Positions 8,019 to 16,095 are shown, counted from the stretch's first letter. The stretch is 64,000 nt of DNA from Streptomyces sp. NBC_01717 (GCF_036248255.1 NZ_CP109178.1:1612001-1676000); one strand, 5' to 3'. Program-made: numbers and translations. Notes: generated by a model not told the origin, from the letters alone.

Positions 8019-9853
8019 GCGGGTTCTCCTTCGTCGTGAACGGCAGGTGCTCCGGAGGAGACCCAGAAACGGATGGACTCGACAAGCACCACCAGTGCCA
8101 CGGCCACTGCGAGAGCGGTGAGTGCCACGGTGAAGCCTGAATGCTGAGTGAATACGGCGGCGAGTACGGCCACCACCAAGGTCCGGCCCTCGTGCCCACC
8201 GATCGTCCGCACCAGCCACTGGGGCGGCGCGCCGGTGCCCCCGCGAATGCGGTACACCGTGTCGTAGTGATGGTAGGCGACGGCCGAAACCAGCCCGAAA
8301 GCCGCAGGAAGAGCTTGATCGACATCGCTGCGGGCGGCCAGAGCCAGGATCGTGCAGTACTCCGCCGCCCTGAATATCGGGGGTACGAGCCAGTCGAGTG
8401 CGCCCTTGAGCGGGCGGGCCACGGCGACGCCTGAGCAGACCGCGTAGAAGACCGCGGCGACGATCATCTGCCGGCTGCCGAACGGCTGCGTCAGAGCGGC
8501 GGCGACCAGGGCGAGTGCGCCGACGAGGGCTGCCGCCGGTGCGGCCCAGCCGCTCCCGATACGGGGTCCCCGCGCCGCCATGAGCTGGGCCAGCGGCCCG
8601 GAGTCCGCGAGGTCGGCGAGTGCCCGGGCGGCCCGGTCGGTGCGCTGCGCCTTGCGGGTCAGCGAACGCAGCAGGCGGCCGGCGGTGGTGTAGCAGGCAG
8701 CGAAGGCACACCCGATCAGCAGGGCGTAGAAGACGATCCGCGGGGTGGTCACCGCCGTCAGCACGGCGATCATCGCCCACCGCTCACCGATCGGCAGCAC
8801 GATCATCCGGCGCAGCCAGACCGTCCAGCCGACGCTGTCGAGTTTGTCGGAGAGCGCTGCAGTCGGGCTCGAATTGGCGATCGCGTCGTGGTTGGCCTCG
8901 TTGAACGCGAAGTCGACGACATGGCGGCAGGTCTGCAGCACCATCGCGCCGAGCGCGAGCGCCCATACGTCGTCGCCGTTGCGGGCGGCGCCGAGCGCCA
9001 GTCCCGCGTAGTACGCGTACTCCTTGGCCCGGTCGAACGTGGCGTCCAGCCAGGCCCCCATCGTCGAGTACTGCAGCGAGTAACGGGCGAGCTGCCCGTC
9101 GGTGCAGTCCAGGACGAACGAAAAGAGCAGCAGCAGCCCTGCGGCGATGTAGCCGCCGCGGCTACCGGTGGCCGCGCAGCCCGCCGCGATCAGCGCGGTG
9201 AGCAGGGAGGCGGTGGTGACCTGGTTCGGGGTGAGGCCGCGGCGCGCGCACCAGCGCGCGATGTAGCGCGAGTACGGGCTGATGAAGAACGTGGTGACGA
9301 AGCCGTCGCGGGCCTTCACGGCGCTGCGCAGCCGCACCGCCTCGTCGTCGACCGCGGCCACGGCGGACTGCGCGGTGGCGCGGGCGGCCTGGTCGGCGGG
9401 CACGGCGGCGACGAGCGAGCCGAGCTCGGGGCGCTGCACGGCTGTGCCCTCGGCCTCCAGTGCGACGGCGATGCGGCCGGGCACGGTGCGGTCGGTGACG
9501 GGCACGGTGTCCGCGCCGCCGGCCCGTCCCACAGGGACGCCCGCGCCGACTGCCGCAGCGGTGCTGCGCAGGGCCTGGACGAGCGCGGCACGCGCCTCCG
9601 GCTGCGCGGTGAGTGCACCGGGCACGGTGACGGCGGGAAAGCGGGGGTCGGTCAGTCCGAGTCGGAGGGCGTGAACATGCCCGACGAACCGGGGGTCGAC
9701 CAGGGCGACGCGGACGTCGGCGGGAGCCGCGGCGAGCAGCTCCGCGGCTTCGGTGACATCAGCGGCGGCCTGTACGTCGAAGCCCAGCGACCTCAGATCG
9801 TCCTCGAGCGACGACCCGGGTACCGGCGCACCGGTGAGGATGGCGGTCGACAG
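8015..9853 (-). CDS. Large CDP-alcohol phosphatidyltransferase with extra N- and C-terminal regions (DUF5941-type)
   Basis: A 612-residue protein if translation starts at CTG 9853. Residues about 1-175 form a soluble domain (STAILTGAPVPGSSLEDDL near the start). The phosphotransferase core follows, with the complete motif DCTDGQLAR, eight residues, then GAWLDATFD, so all four Asp are present. The C-terminal 300 residues are hydrophobic and resemble the Streptomyces DUF5941 region. The usual ATG/GTG choice (GTG 9625) would remove 76 residues that read as normal protein. Upstream of the CTG stands AAGGAG with nine bases spacing, and an in-frame stop closes the frame three codons before it. It is the first gene of the operon. 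Confidence 0.83.
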   Translation of the reverse strand: MSTAILTGAPVPGSSLEDDLRSLGFDVQAAADVTEAAELLAAAPADVRVALVDPRFVGHVHALRLGLTDPRFPAVTVPGALTAQPEARAALVQALRSTAAAVGAGVPVGRAGGADTVPVTDRTVPGRIAVALEAEGTAVQRPELGSLVAAVPADQAARATAQSAVAAVDDEAVRLRSAVKARDGFVTTFFISPYSRYIARWCARRGLTPNQVTTASLLTALIAAGCAATGSRGGYIAAGLLLLFSFVLDCTDGQLARYSLQYSTMGAWLDATFDRAKEYAYYAGLALGAARNGDDVWALALGAMVLQTCRHVVDFAFNEANHDAIANSSPTAALSDKLDSVGWTVWLRRMIVLPIGERWAMIAVLTAVTTPRIVFYALLIGCAFAACYTTAGRLLRSLTRKAQRTDRAARALADLADSGPLAQLMAARGPRIGSGWAAPAAALVGALALVAAALTQPFGSRQMIVAAVFYAVCSGVAVARPLKGALDWLVPPIFRAAEYCTILALAARSDVDQALPAAFGLVSAVAYHHYDTVYRIRGGTGAPPQWLVRTIGGHEGRTLVVAVLAAVFTQHSGFTVALTALAVAVALVVLVESIRFWVSSGAPAVHDEGEPA

Positions 9854-10101
9854 ACGAACTCACTCCTTGGTGCTGACAGGGACGGCGCGCGACAGTGCGG
9901 CCCGGATGCGGGCCGGCGGCACGTCGGCAGAGGCTATCTGATGAACGGAAGCGGGAGTTCACCGCCCGTTTATGTTCCGTTCGGGGTGGGCCGCCATGAT
10001 GCGGCGCCGCCCGCGATCATCATCGTCGATCCCTGCCTCGCCCGACAAACCGCGGTGGCCACGGCCCCGGCCTCGGCTGATGGCCCACGGTTGCATGGAC
10101 C
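9854..10101. other. Divergent promoter region, phosphotransferase operon / galE
   Basis: About 250 bp separate the CTG-started operon from galE. It must hold promoters for both directions. Apart from the AAGGAG ribosome-binding site at 9863-9868 (minus) and the galE -10 candidate described separately, no repeat or ORF stands out. Confidence 0.45.
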
Positions 10102-10107
10102 TAGGCT
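10102..10107 (+). promoter_or_regulatory. Candidate -10 box of galE, leaderless transcript
   Basis: TAGGCT fits the actinobacterial TANNNT -10 and ends seven bases before the galE ATG. No Shine-Dalgarno sequence is present, so the transcript probably starts at or next to the A of ATG. No convincing -35 was found. Confidence 0.45.
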
Positions 10108-10114
10108 GACAGAC

Positions 10115-11098
10115 ATGACATGGCTGATCACAGGCGGAGCGGGATATATCGGGGCACATGTGGTGCGTGCCATGACGGGCGCCGGGGAGCGGGTGGTCGT
10201 CCTGGACGACCTCTCCACCGGCATTCCCGACCGGCTCCCGGCCGATGTACCGCTGATCCGCGGCTCGGCCGCCGACCGCACACTGCTCGACCGGGTGCTC
10301 GCCGAGAACGCCGTGACCGGTGTGGTGCATCTCGCAGCGAAGAAGCAGGTCGGAGAGTCCGTCGAGAAGCCTCTGCTCTACTACCGGGAGAACGTCTCGG
10401 GGCTCGCGGTTCTGCTCGAGGCCGTCGTCGCGGCCGGTGTGCAGCGCTTCGTCTTCTCCTCATCGGCCGCGGTGTACGGCGTACCGGACGCGGAGCTCAT
10501 CACCGAGGAGACCCCCTGCGCCCCGATCAATCCGTACGGTGAGACGAAGCTCGCCGGGGAGTGGCTGGTCCGGGCGGCCGGGAAGGCGCACTCCCTGTCC
10601 ACCGGCTGTCTGCGCTACTTCAATGTGGCGGGAGCAGCCGAACCGGAACTGTCGGACACCGGTGTCTTCAATGTCATTCCGATGTTCTTCGACCGGCTGA
10701 CCCGCGGCGAGGCCCCGCGGATCTTCGGCGACGACTATCCGACGCCGGACGGGACCTGCATCCGCGACTACATCCATGTCGCCGACCTCGCCGACGCGCA
10801 TCTCGCGGTGGCCCGCAGGCTGAGCGAGCAGGGCGGTCCCGCGGACCTGACCGTGAACATCGGCCGCGGCGAGGGCGTCTCGGTGCGCGAGCTCGCCGAT
10901 CTGGTGGGCGAGATCACCGGCCACCGCATCAAGCCGGAGGCCGAGCCGCGCCGGGCCGGCGACGCGGCCAGGGCCGTCGCCTCCGCCACGCGTATGTCCG
11001 AGGAGCTGGGCTGGACGGCCCGCCGCGGGGTGCGGGAGATGGTCGAGTCGGCCTGGGAGGGCTGGTGTCTGCGCCACCCCCAGGCGCTCGGCGCATGA
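10115..11098 (+). CDS. galE: UDP-glucose 4-epimerase
   Basis: A 327-residue extended short-chain dehydrogenase. The NAD-binding motif is ITGGAGYIGAHVV at residues 5-17. The catalytic pair is seen as Ser in VFSSSAAVYG and Tyr/Lys in NPYGETKLAGEW. The late motifs FGDDYPTPDGTCIRDYIHVADLADAH (given here in part: DGTCIRDYIHVADL) are diagnostic of GalE. It interconverts UDP-glucose and UDP-galactose in the cytoplasm, supplying donor sugars for glycans. The ATG is chosen because the GalE fold starts there, whereas the open frame extends far upstream only by chance. It is divergent from the phosphotransferase operon and could supply its glycosyltransferase, by inference. Confidence 0.93.
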   Translation: MTWLITGGAGYIGAHVVRAMTGAGERVVVLDDLSTGIPDRLPADVPLIRGSAADRTLLDRVLAENAVTGVVHLAAKKQVGESVEKPLLYYRENVSGLAVLLEAVVAAGVQRFVFSSSAAVYGVPDAELITEETPCAPINPYGETKLAGEWLVRAAGKAHSLSTGCLRYFNVAGAAEPELSDTGVFNVIPMFFDRLTRGEAPRIFGDDYPTPDGTCIRDYIHVADLADAHLAVARRLSEQGGPADLTVNIGRGEGVSVRELADLVGEITGHRIKPEAEPRRAGDAARAVASATRMSEELGWTARRGVREMVESAWEGWCLRHPQALGA

Positions 11099-11119
11099 CC
11101 CGCGCATGATCGCCCAACC

Positions 11120-11153
11120 GCTCTGACCTGCGACCATTTCCGCAGGTCAGAGC
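11120..11153 (+). terminator. galE terminator
   Basis: A perfect 13-bp stem (11120-11132 with 11141-11153) around an eight-base loop begins 22 bases after the galE stop. There is no T-run, as usual in Streptomyces. Confidence 0.85.
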
Positions 11154-11263
11154 AGTTGACAACGGTGTTCAGTGCCGTGTTGCCCGATACCCCCCACCCG
11201 TAGTTCACTGGCCTTCTCGGGCCGATACGGGCCCGGGTCCGCGAGACGACCGGAGGCGTCCCC

Positions 11264-12205
11264 ATGGGGGCTGGGCACGATCACGGACACACACACGGGG
11301 GGCCGCCGCCGACCGGCACCGCGGCCGCCGCGTACAAGGGGCGACTGCGGGTCGCGCTCTGCATCACGCTCACCGTGATGGTCCTGGAGATCGTCGGCGG
11401 TCTGCTCTCGGACTCGCTGGCGTTGATCGCCGACGCCGCCCATATGGCGACCGACGCACTGGGGCTCGGCATGGCGCTGCTGGCGATCCACTTCGCCAAC
11501 AAGCCGGCCGGACTCCACCTCACCTTCGGCTACGCCCGGGCGGAGATCCTCGCCGCTCTGGCCAACTGTCTGCTGCTGCTCGGGGTCGGCGGCTATCTGC
11601 TGTTCGAGGCGGTCGAGCGCTTCATCACACCGACCGAGACCCGGGGCGGCCTGACGATCGTCTTCGCGCTGCTCGGCCTCGTCGCCAACATGATCTCCCT
11701 GTCGCTGCTGATGCGCGGACAGAAGGAGAGCCTCAATGTGCGCGGCGCCTACCTGGAGGTGCTGGCGGACACGCTCGGCTCGGTCACCGTGCTCGTCTCC
11801 GCGGGCATCATCCTGGCGACCGGCTGGCAGGCCGCCGACCCGGTCGCCTCGCTGCTGATCGGCCTGATGATCGTCCCCCGCACGGTGAAGCTGCTCCGGG
11901 AGACACTCGGTGTGCTGCTGGAGTCGGCCCCGAAGGGGGTCGACATGGGAGAGGTACGAGCCCACATCACCGCCCTGCCCGGGGTGCTGGACGTCCACGA
12001 CCTGCACGCCTGGACCATCACCTCGGGCATGCCGGTGCTCTCCGCCCATGTGGTGGTGCACCAGGAACTGCTCGACTCGGTGGGTCACGAGAAGCTGCTG
12101 CACGAACTGCAGGGCTGCCTCGGTGTCCACTTCGATGTCGAGCACTGCACATTCCAGCTCGAACCCATCGGTCATGCGGAGCACGAGGCCAAGCTCTGTC
12201 ACTGA
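11264..12205 (+). CDS. Cation diffusion facilitator (CzcD/ZitB-type metal efflux)
   Basis: A 313-residue proton/metal antiporter with six predicted membrane helices. The N-terminus is His-rich (GAGHDHGHTHGG), a common metal-sensing tail. The first transport-site pair is in DAAHMATDALG (HxxxD). The second, normally HxxxD, reads YLEVLADTLGS, so Glu replaces His; this Glu form occurs in CzcD-like members. The cytoplasmic C-terminal domain contains VHDLHAWTITSGMPVLSAHV, the metal-binding ferredoxin-like fold. Likely substrates are Zn, Co or Cd. The start is an ATG with weak ribosome-binding sequence. It has no metal-regulator neighbour in the window. Confidence 0.93.
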   Translation: MGAGHDHGHTHGGPPPTGTAAAAYKGRLRVALCITLTVMVLEIVGGLLSDSLALIADAAHMATDALGLGMALLAIHFANKPAGLHLTFGYARAEILAALANCLLLLGVGGYLLFEAVERFITPTETRGGLTIVFALLGLVANMISLSLLMRGQKESLNVRGAYLEVLADTLGSVTVLVSAGIILATGWQAADPVASLLIGLMIVPRTVKLLRETLGVLLESAPKGVDMGEVRAHITALPGVLDVHDLHAWTITSGMPVLSAHVVVHQELLDSVGHEKLLHELQGCLGVHFDVEHCTFQLEPIGHAEHEAKLCH

Positions 12206-12214
12206 ACAGCCCCT

Positions 12215-12238
12215 CGGGGGACGGGTGTAGGGTCCCCG
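12215..12238 (+). terminator. Possible terminator after the cation efflux gene
   Basis: CGGGGGAC (12215-12222) pairs with GTCCCCG (12232-12238) with one bulged G and a nine-base loop, 10 bases after the stop codon. Confidence 0.45.
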
Positions 12239-12285
12239 CAGAGGCATTCGAGCCTCGCCCGTGTCTGAGAGAGGAGCTGAGGTTG

Positions 12286-12354
12286 ATGACCGTCACGACG
12301 GCGCCTGCCCGGCGCAGCATTCGGTCCTTCTTCAGCTCCCGGGTTCCCGGCTAG
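12286..12354 (+). CDS. Possible 22-residue leader or small peptide
   Basis: A 23-codon ORF (MTVTTAPARRSIRSFFSSRV plus PG) starts at an ATG preceded by GAGGAG with nine bases spacing, a better ribosome-binding site than that of the gene downstream. It is basic and has three Thr codons among its first five. It ends 62 bases before the TTG start of the methyltransferase-acetyltransferase gene, with two small hairpins between. It may be a leader peptide or a short functional peptide. No family was recognised. Confidence 0.4.
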   Translation: MTVTTAPARRSIRSFFSSRVPG

Positions 12355-12416
12355 CACCCCGACTCACGCCGAGTCGCGACGTTGACCGGAGCCCTCTCAC
12401 TCAAGGGTTTCCCACG

Positions 12417-13694
12417 TTGACCGACAACGATCACGCCGTTCGTTACGAGGCGTTCTTCTCCCTGCACCACAACCTGCCGCGACAGAGCCCCGGCTCCGAC
12501 GCCACCACCCGGCAGCTGCTCGCCCTCACCGGCCCGCTGCCGAATCGTCCGCGCGTCCTCGATCTGGGTTGCGGCCCGGGCAGGGCCGCACTGCTGCTCG
12601 CCGCCGAGGCGGGTGCCGAAGTGACAGCCGTCGACACCCACCAGCCGTTCCTCGACGAGCTGCGCGTGGCTGCCGAGGCGCGCGGGCTCGGCGACCGGAT
12701 CCGTACCGTCCGGGCCGATATGGGCAAGCTCTCCGGCACCGGCACACCGGACCTCCCGGACGGGTCGTTCGATCTCGTCTGGGCAGAGGGGTCCGCGTAC
12801 ATCATCGGCTTCGACACCGCGCTGCGGGACTGGAGGCGGCTGCTCGCCCCGGGCGGCTCCCTGGTCGTCAGCCACTGTGTCTGGACGACGGACGAGCCGT
12901 CGGACGAGGCGCGCGCCTTCTGGGACCAGGACGGCCCGATGCTCCCGGTGGCCGCGCAGACCGCGGCGGCCGTCGCGGCCGGCTATCACGTCCTCGGGGT
13001 GCGGGTGCAGCCCGAAAGCGACTGGGACGAGTACTACGTCCCGCTCGCCCGGCATGTCGAAGCCGCGGATCCCTCGGCTCCCGGCATGGCGTGGGCGCTC
13101 GCGTCCACCCGTGCGGAACTGGCCATGCGCCGCGACCACGGCAAGGAGTACGGCTACGCCTCGTACGCCCTGCGTCCCGCCGACCCCCGCTGGACCACCC
13201 GGCCGGAGACGGCGGCGGACATCGAGGCCGTGCATACGGTCAACGCCGCCGCGTTCCCGACACCGGACGAGGCCGGTCTCGTCGACGCGCTGCGGGCCGA
13301 TCCGTCGGCCTGGCTGCCCGGCCTGTCGTACGTGGCGCAGGACGGGCCGGACGGTCACATCGCCGCGTACGCGCTGCTGACCCGGTGCCGGGTCGGTGAC
13401 GCACCGGCGCTGGCACTGGCACCCGTGGCGACCGTTCCTGACCGGCAGCGCGAGGGGGCCGGTCAGGCGGTGGTGCGGGCCGTGCTGGATGCGGCGCGGC
13501 TGCGGGGCGAACGGCTCGTGCTGGTGCTCGGGCATCCCGGGTACTACCCGAGGTTCGGCTTCGTACCGGCTTCCCGGTACGGGATCCGACCGGGCTTCGA
13601 CGTGCCGGACGAGGCGATGATGGCTCTGGTGCTCGACGATTCCATGCCGGTGCCGCAGGGCATGATCCAGTATCCGGCGGCATTCGGAGTCTGA
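12417..13694 (+). CDS. Class I SAM methyltransferase fused to GNAT acetyltransferase
   Basis: A 425-residue two-domain protein. Residues about 1-250 are a SAM-dependent methyltransferase: motif I is RVLDLGCGPGRAALLLAAEA, the acidic post-motif is TAVDTHQPF, and LLAPGGSLVVSHCVW follows. Residues about 260-425 are a GNAT N-acetyltransferase with the late signature YYPRFGFVPASRYGI and VPDEAMMALVL. The proposed start is TTG 12417, with a weak AAGGG upstream; the frame is open further 5' but that part has no protein-like composition. The fusion suggests two modifications of one substrate or sensing plus modification. The substrate is unknown. Confidence 0.85.
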   Translation: MTDNDHAVRYEAFFSLHHNLPRQSPGSDATTRQLLALTGPLPNRPRVLDLGCGPGRAALLLAAEAGAEVTAVDTHQPFLDELRVAAEARGLGDRIRTVRADMGKLSGTGTPDLPDGSFDLVWAEGSAYIIGFDTALRDWRRLLAPGGSLVVSHCVWTTDEPSDEARAFWDQDGPMLPVAAQTAAAVAAGYHVLGVRVQPESDWDEYYVPLARHVEAADPSAPGMAWALASTRAELAMRRDHGKEYGYASYALRPADPRWTTRPETAADIEAVHTVNAAAFPTPDEAGLVDALRADPSAWLPGLSYVAQDGPDGHIAAYALLTRCRVGDAPALALAPVATVPDRQREGAGQAVVRAVLDAARLRGERLVLVLGHPGYYPRFGFVPASRYGIRPGFDVPDEAMMALVLDDSMPVPQGMIQYPAAFGV

Positions 13695-13700
13695 CGCGTG

Positions 13701-13741
13701 GTCCGGTCCCACCGCATCCGTGCAGCGTGGTGGGACCGGAC
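13701..13741 (+). terminator. Terminator after the methyltransferase-GNAT gene
   Basis: A perfect 13-bp stem (13701-13713 with 13729-13741) and a 15-base loop start seven bases after the stop codon, separating this gene from idi. Confidence 0.85.
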
Positions 13742-13843
13742 ATGCCAGGACCCGAAGTACGGACAAGCCGCTTTTGTACGGCAGACTTGAGCAGACTCGA
13801 GGGGACCGGCGCACGGTGCCGGGGACCATAGCGAAGGATGGGT

Positions 13844-14437
13844 ATGCCGACCACACCAGCCACCGCGGCGAACAGCTCGTCGAACGGCACAGCAGAAGCG
13901 ATCATGCTCGAACTGGTCGACGAGAACGGCACCACCATCGGCACGGCGGAGAAGCTCGCCGCCCACCAGGCGCCCGGTCAACTGCACCGCGCGTTCTCCG
14001 TGTTCCTCTTCGACGAGCAGGGCCGGCTGCTGCTGCAGCGCCGTGCGCTCGGCAAGTACCACTCCCCCGGTGTCTGGTCGAACACCTGCTGCGGTCACCC
14101 GTATCCGGGCGAAGCGCCCTTCGCCGCTGCCGCCCGGCGTACCTACGAGGAGCTCGGGATCTCGCCGTCGCTGCTCGCCGAGGCCGGCACCGTCCGCTAC
14201 AACCACCCCGACCCGGCATCCGGACTGGTGGAGCAGGAGTTCAACCACCTCTTCGTGGGCCTGGCGCAGGCGCAGCTGCGGCCGGACCCCGAAGAGATCG
14301 ACGAGACGGCGTTCGTGGCCGCAGACGAGCTGGCGAAGCGGCATGACGAGGCGCCGTTCTCGGCCTGGTTCATGACGGTGCTCGATGCCGCACGCCCGGC
14401 GATCCGGGAGCTGACCGGCCCGTCCGCGGGCTGGTGA
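13844..14437 (+). CDS. idi: Type I isopentenyl-diphosphate delta-isomerase
   Basis: A 197-residue Nudix-fold enzyme that interconverts isopentenyl and dimethylallyl diphosphate. The catalytic Cys is in WSNTCCGHPYPGE near residue 85, the Glu in LVEQEFNHLF, and the Nudix-like helix is AARRTYEELGI. The ATG at 13844 is preferred because AAGGA ends five bases before it; an ATG six bases earlier lies on top of that sequence. The N-terminal 20 residues are low-complexity. The enzyme fits isoprenoid supply for the hopanoid genes 12 kb away. It stands alone between terminators. Confidence 0.95.
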   Translation: MPTTPATAANSSSNGTAEAIMLELVDENGTTIGTAEKLAAHQAPGQLHRAFSVFLFDEQGRLLLQRRALGKYHSPGVWSNTCCGHPYPGEAPFAAAARRTYEELGISPSLLAEAGTVRYNHPDPASGLVEQEFNHLFVGLAQAQLRPDPEEIDETAFVAADELAKRHDEAPFSAWFMTVLDAARPAIRELTGPSAGW

Positions 14438-14518
14438 CGGCGGACCGGCGCGACGGGGCCGGCGGCAAGGACGGATCGGGGACTGCACGGGCCGGCGGAT
14501 CGGGGCGGGTACGCGCCG

Positions 14519-15007
14519 TCAGAGCTTCGCACTCAGCGGCAGCGCCGCCCAGATGATCTTGCCGCCGGCGGCGGTGTGCTCGACGTCGCAGGTGCCGCCC
14601 GCTTCGAGCGTGATCTCCCGGACCAGCAGCAGCCCGCGCCCACCGGTCTGCGCGTAGTCCGTCTCCAGGGCCGTCGGCCGGTACGGATGGTTGTCCTCCA
14701 CGGACACTCTGACCCATTCGGCGCCGACGGCCACCTCCACGGCGAGCTCCGGGGAGAGCAGTGCCGCATGCTTGACCGCGTTGGTGACCAGCTCGGAGAC
14801 GATGAGCAGCAGACCCTGGGCGATGTCCTCGTCCATCGGCACGCCCTGGCGGTTCAACAGATCGCGTACGGCGTGCCGGGCCTGCGGTACGGAGACGTCG
14901 ACGGCAGGCGCGGTGAAGCGCCAGACCCCCTCGTACGAAACGGGCCGGGCCGGGACACTCCCGCGGCTCTCCATAGTTCCGGCACCCGCTCTCGACTCGT
15001 TGGTCAC
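14519..15007 (-). CDS. RsbW-like anti-sigma/histidine-kinase-type ATPase
   Basis: A 162-residue GHKL ATPase domain protein of the kind abundant in Streptomyces as anti-sigma factors or stand-alone kinase-like regulators. The N box is IVSELVTNAVKHAALL; the G1/G2 region reads VEDNHPYRP and TGGRGLLLVREI. There is no other domain. The start is GTG 15007; an ATG 11 codons later is possible, and neither has a strong ribosome-binding site. No sigma factor or anti-anti-sigma partner is adjacent, so its target is unknown. Confidence 0.85.
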   Translation of the reverse strand: MTNESRAGAGTMESRGSVPARPVSYEGVWRFTAPAVDVSVPQARHAVRDLLNRQGVPMDEDIAQGLLLIVSELVTNAVKHAALLSPELAVEVAVGAEWVRVSVEDNHPYRPTALETDYAQTGGRGLLLVREITLEAGGTCDVEHTAAGGKIIWAALPLSAKL

Positions 15008-15286
15008 TGCACGTCGAGTACAGAGTGCGGGGAGTGGTTGGTCCGGACCGTACTACTGAACAAAAGTCGACCTCTATCGACAGAATTTGATCGATCGAGT
15101 AGGACGGCGTCACTTCTCGGACTGTTTCTGATCTTCTTCTACGGCTTGTCCGGCAGCTCCTCGGTCACCGTCAGAAACTGCGGCTCAGCTTCCTGCCCCG
15201 GACCGCGGGACCGGTCATCCGACAGCTCGTCACGGTGCGCACCTGCTCCGCGACCCCTTCTTGATCATGGGTTCGAACAGTACGGA
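15008..15286. other. Divergent promoter region between anti-sigma-like gene and crotonase gene
   Basis: This 280-bp gap is relatively AT-rich around 15055-15100, with CTATCGACAGAATTTGATC. It should carry the promoters of both flanking genes. No protein-like frame was found in it. Confidence 0.45.
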
Positions 15287-15292
15287 TAGCAT
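15287..15292 (+). promoter_or_regulatory. Candidate -10 box, leaderless crotonase-family gene
   Basis: TAGCAT ends seven bases before the ATG at 15300, and TTGATC (15261-15266) lies 20 bases upstream as a possible -35. No Shine-Dalgarno is present. The geometry suggests a leaderless mRNA. Confidence 0.45.
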
Positions 15293-15299
15293 CCGGCGC

Positions 15300-16064
15300 A
15301 TGGACCGTGAGGAACCGCAGCTGAAGCACGCCGTCGCGGACGGCGTCGCCACCGTCGTGATCAGCCACCCGGCCAAACGCAACGCGATGACGGCCGCGAT
15401 GTGGCAGGCGCTGCCCGCGCTGCTGGAGCGGCTGGCCGCCGACCCCGCCGTGCGCGCCCTCGTACTGACCGGCGCCGGGGACACCTTTTGTGCGGGTGCG
15501 GACATCTCCTCGCTCCGGGACCGGGTGAACGATCCGGACTATGATCCGCAGGCTCTAGCGGTGGCGGCCGAGGAGGCTCTGGCCGCCTTCCCCCGGCCGA
15601 CACTCGCCGCCGTGCGCGGCTTCTGCGTGGGCGGCGGCAGCCAGCTGGCGGCCGCCTGCGATCTGCGGTTCGCCGAGGAGGGCGCGTCCTTCGGCGTCAC
15701 CCCGGCCAAGTTGGGGATCGTCTATGCCGCGTCGTCGACCCGGCGGCTGGTCGCGCTGATCGGCCCGGCCGCGGCGAAGCATCTGCTGTTCTCCGGCGAG
15801 CTGATCGGGACGGAGCGCGCGCTGCGGACCGGTCTGGTGGACGAGGTGGTGCCGGCCGGGGAGCTGGACAAGCGCGTGGAGTCGTACGTACGGATCCTGG
15901 CCTCGCGCTCGCAGCTGACGCAGGCGGCGGCGAAGGAGTTCGCCGCCGGACGTGAGGACCGGGACGCGTACTGGGCGGAGCAGGCGCGCCGCAGCGGCGA
16001 CACCGCGGAGGGTGTCGCCGCCTTTCTGGAGCGCCGGGCGCCGCGCTTCACCTGGACGACCTGA
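15300..16064 (+). CDS. Enoyl-CoA hydratase/isomerase (crotonase) family protein lacking both catalytic glutamates
   Basis: A 254-residue crotonase-fold protein. The CoA/oxyanion-hole segments are DTFCAGADISSL and RGFCVGGGSQLAAACDLRF. In enoyl-CoA hydratase the two acid-base Glu sit in GGGCELA and in PEINLG-type loops; here the first is Gln (GGGSQLA) and the second aligns with Pro (FGVTPAKLGIV). It is therefore unlikely to be a plain hydratase and may be an isomerase, decarboxylase or thioesterase-like member. Start ATG 15300 is chosen for the family N-terminus and the leaderless promoter; an ATG 13 codons upstream is in frame. It is transcribed alone. Confidence 0.85.
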   Translation: MDREEPQLKHAVADGVATVVISHPAKRNAMTAAMWQALPALLERLAADPAVRALVLTGAGDTFCAGADISSLRDRVNDPDYDPQALAVAAEEALAAFPRPTLAAVRGFCVGGGSQLAAACDLRFAEEGASFGVTPAKLGIVYAASSTRRLVALIGPAAAKHLLFSGELIGTERALRTGLVDEVVPAGELDKRVESYVRILASRSQLTQAAAKEFAAGREDRDAYWAEQARRSGDTAEGVAAFLERRAPRFTWTT

Positions 16065-16095
16065 GCGTCGGCCGGGACAGCCCCACGGGACAGCC

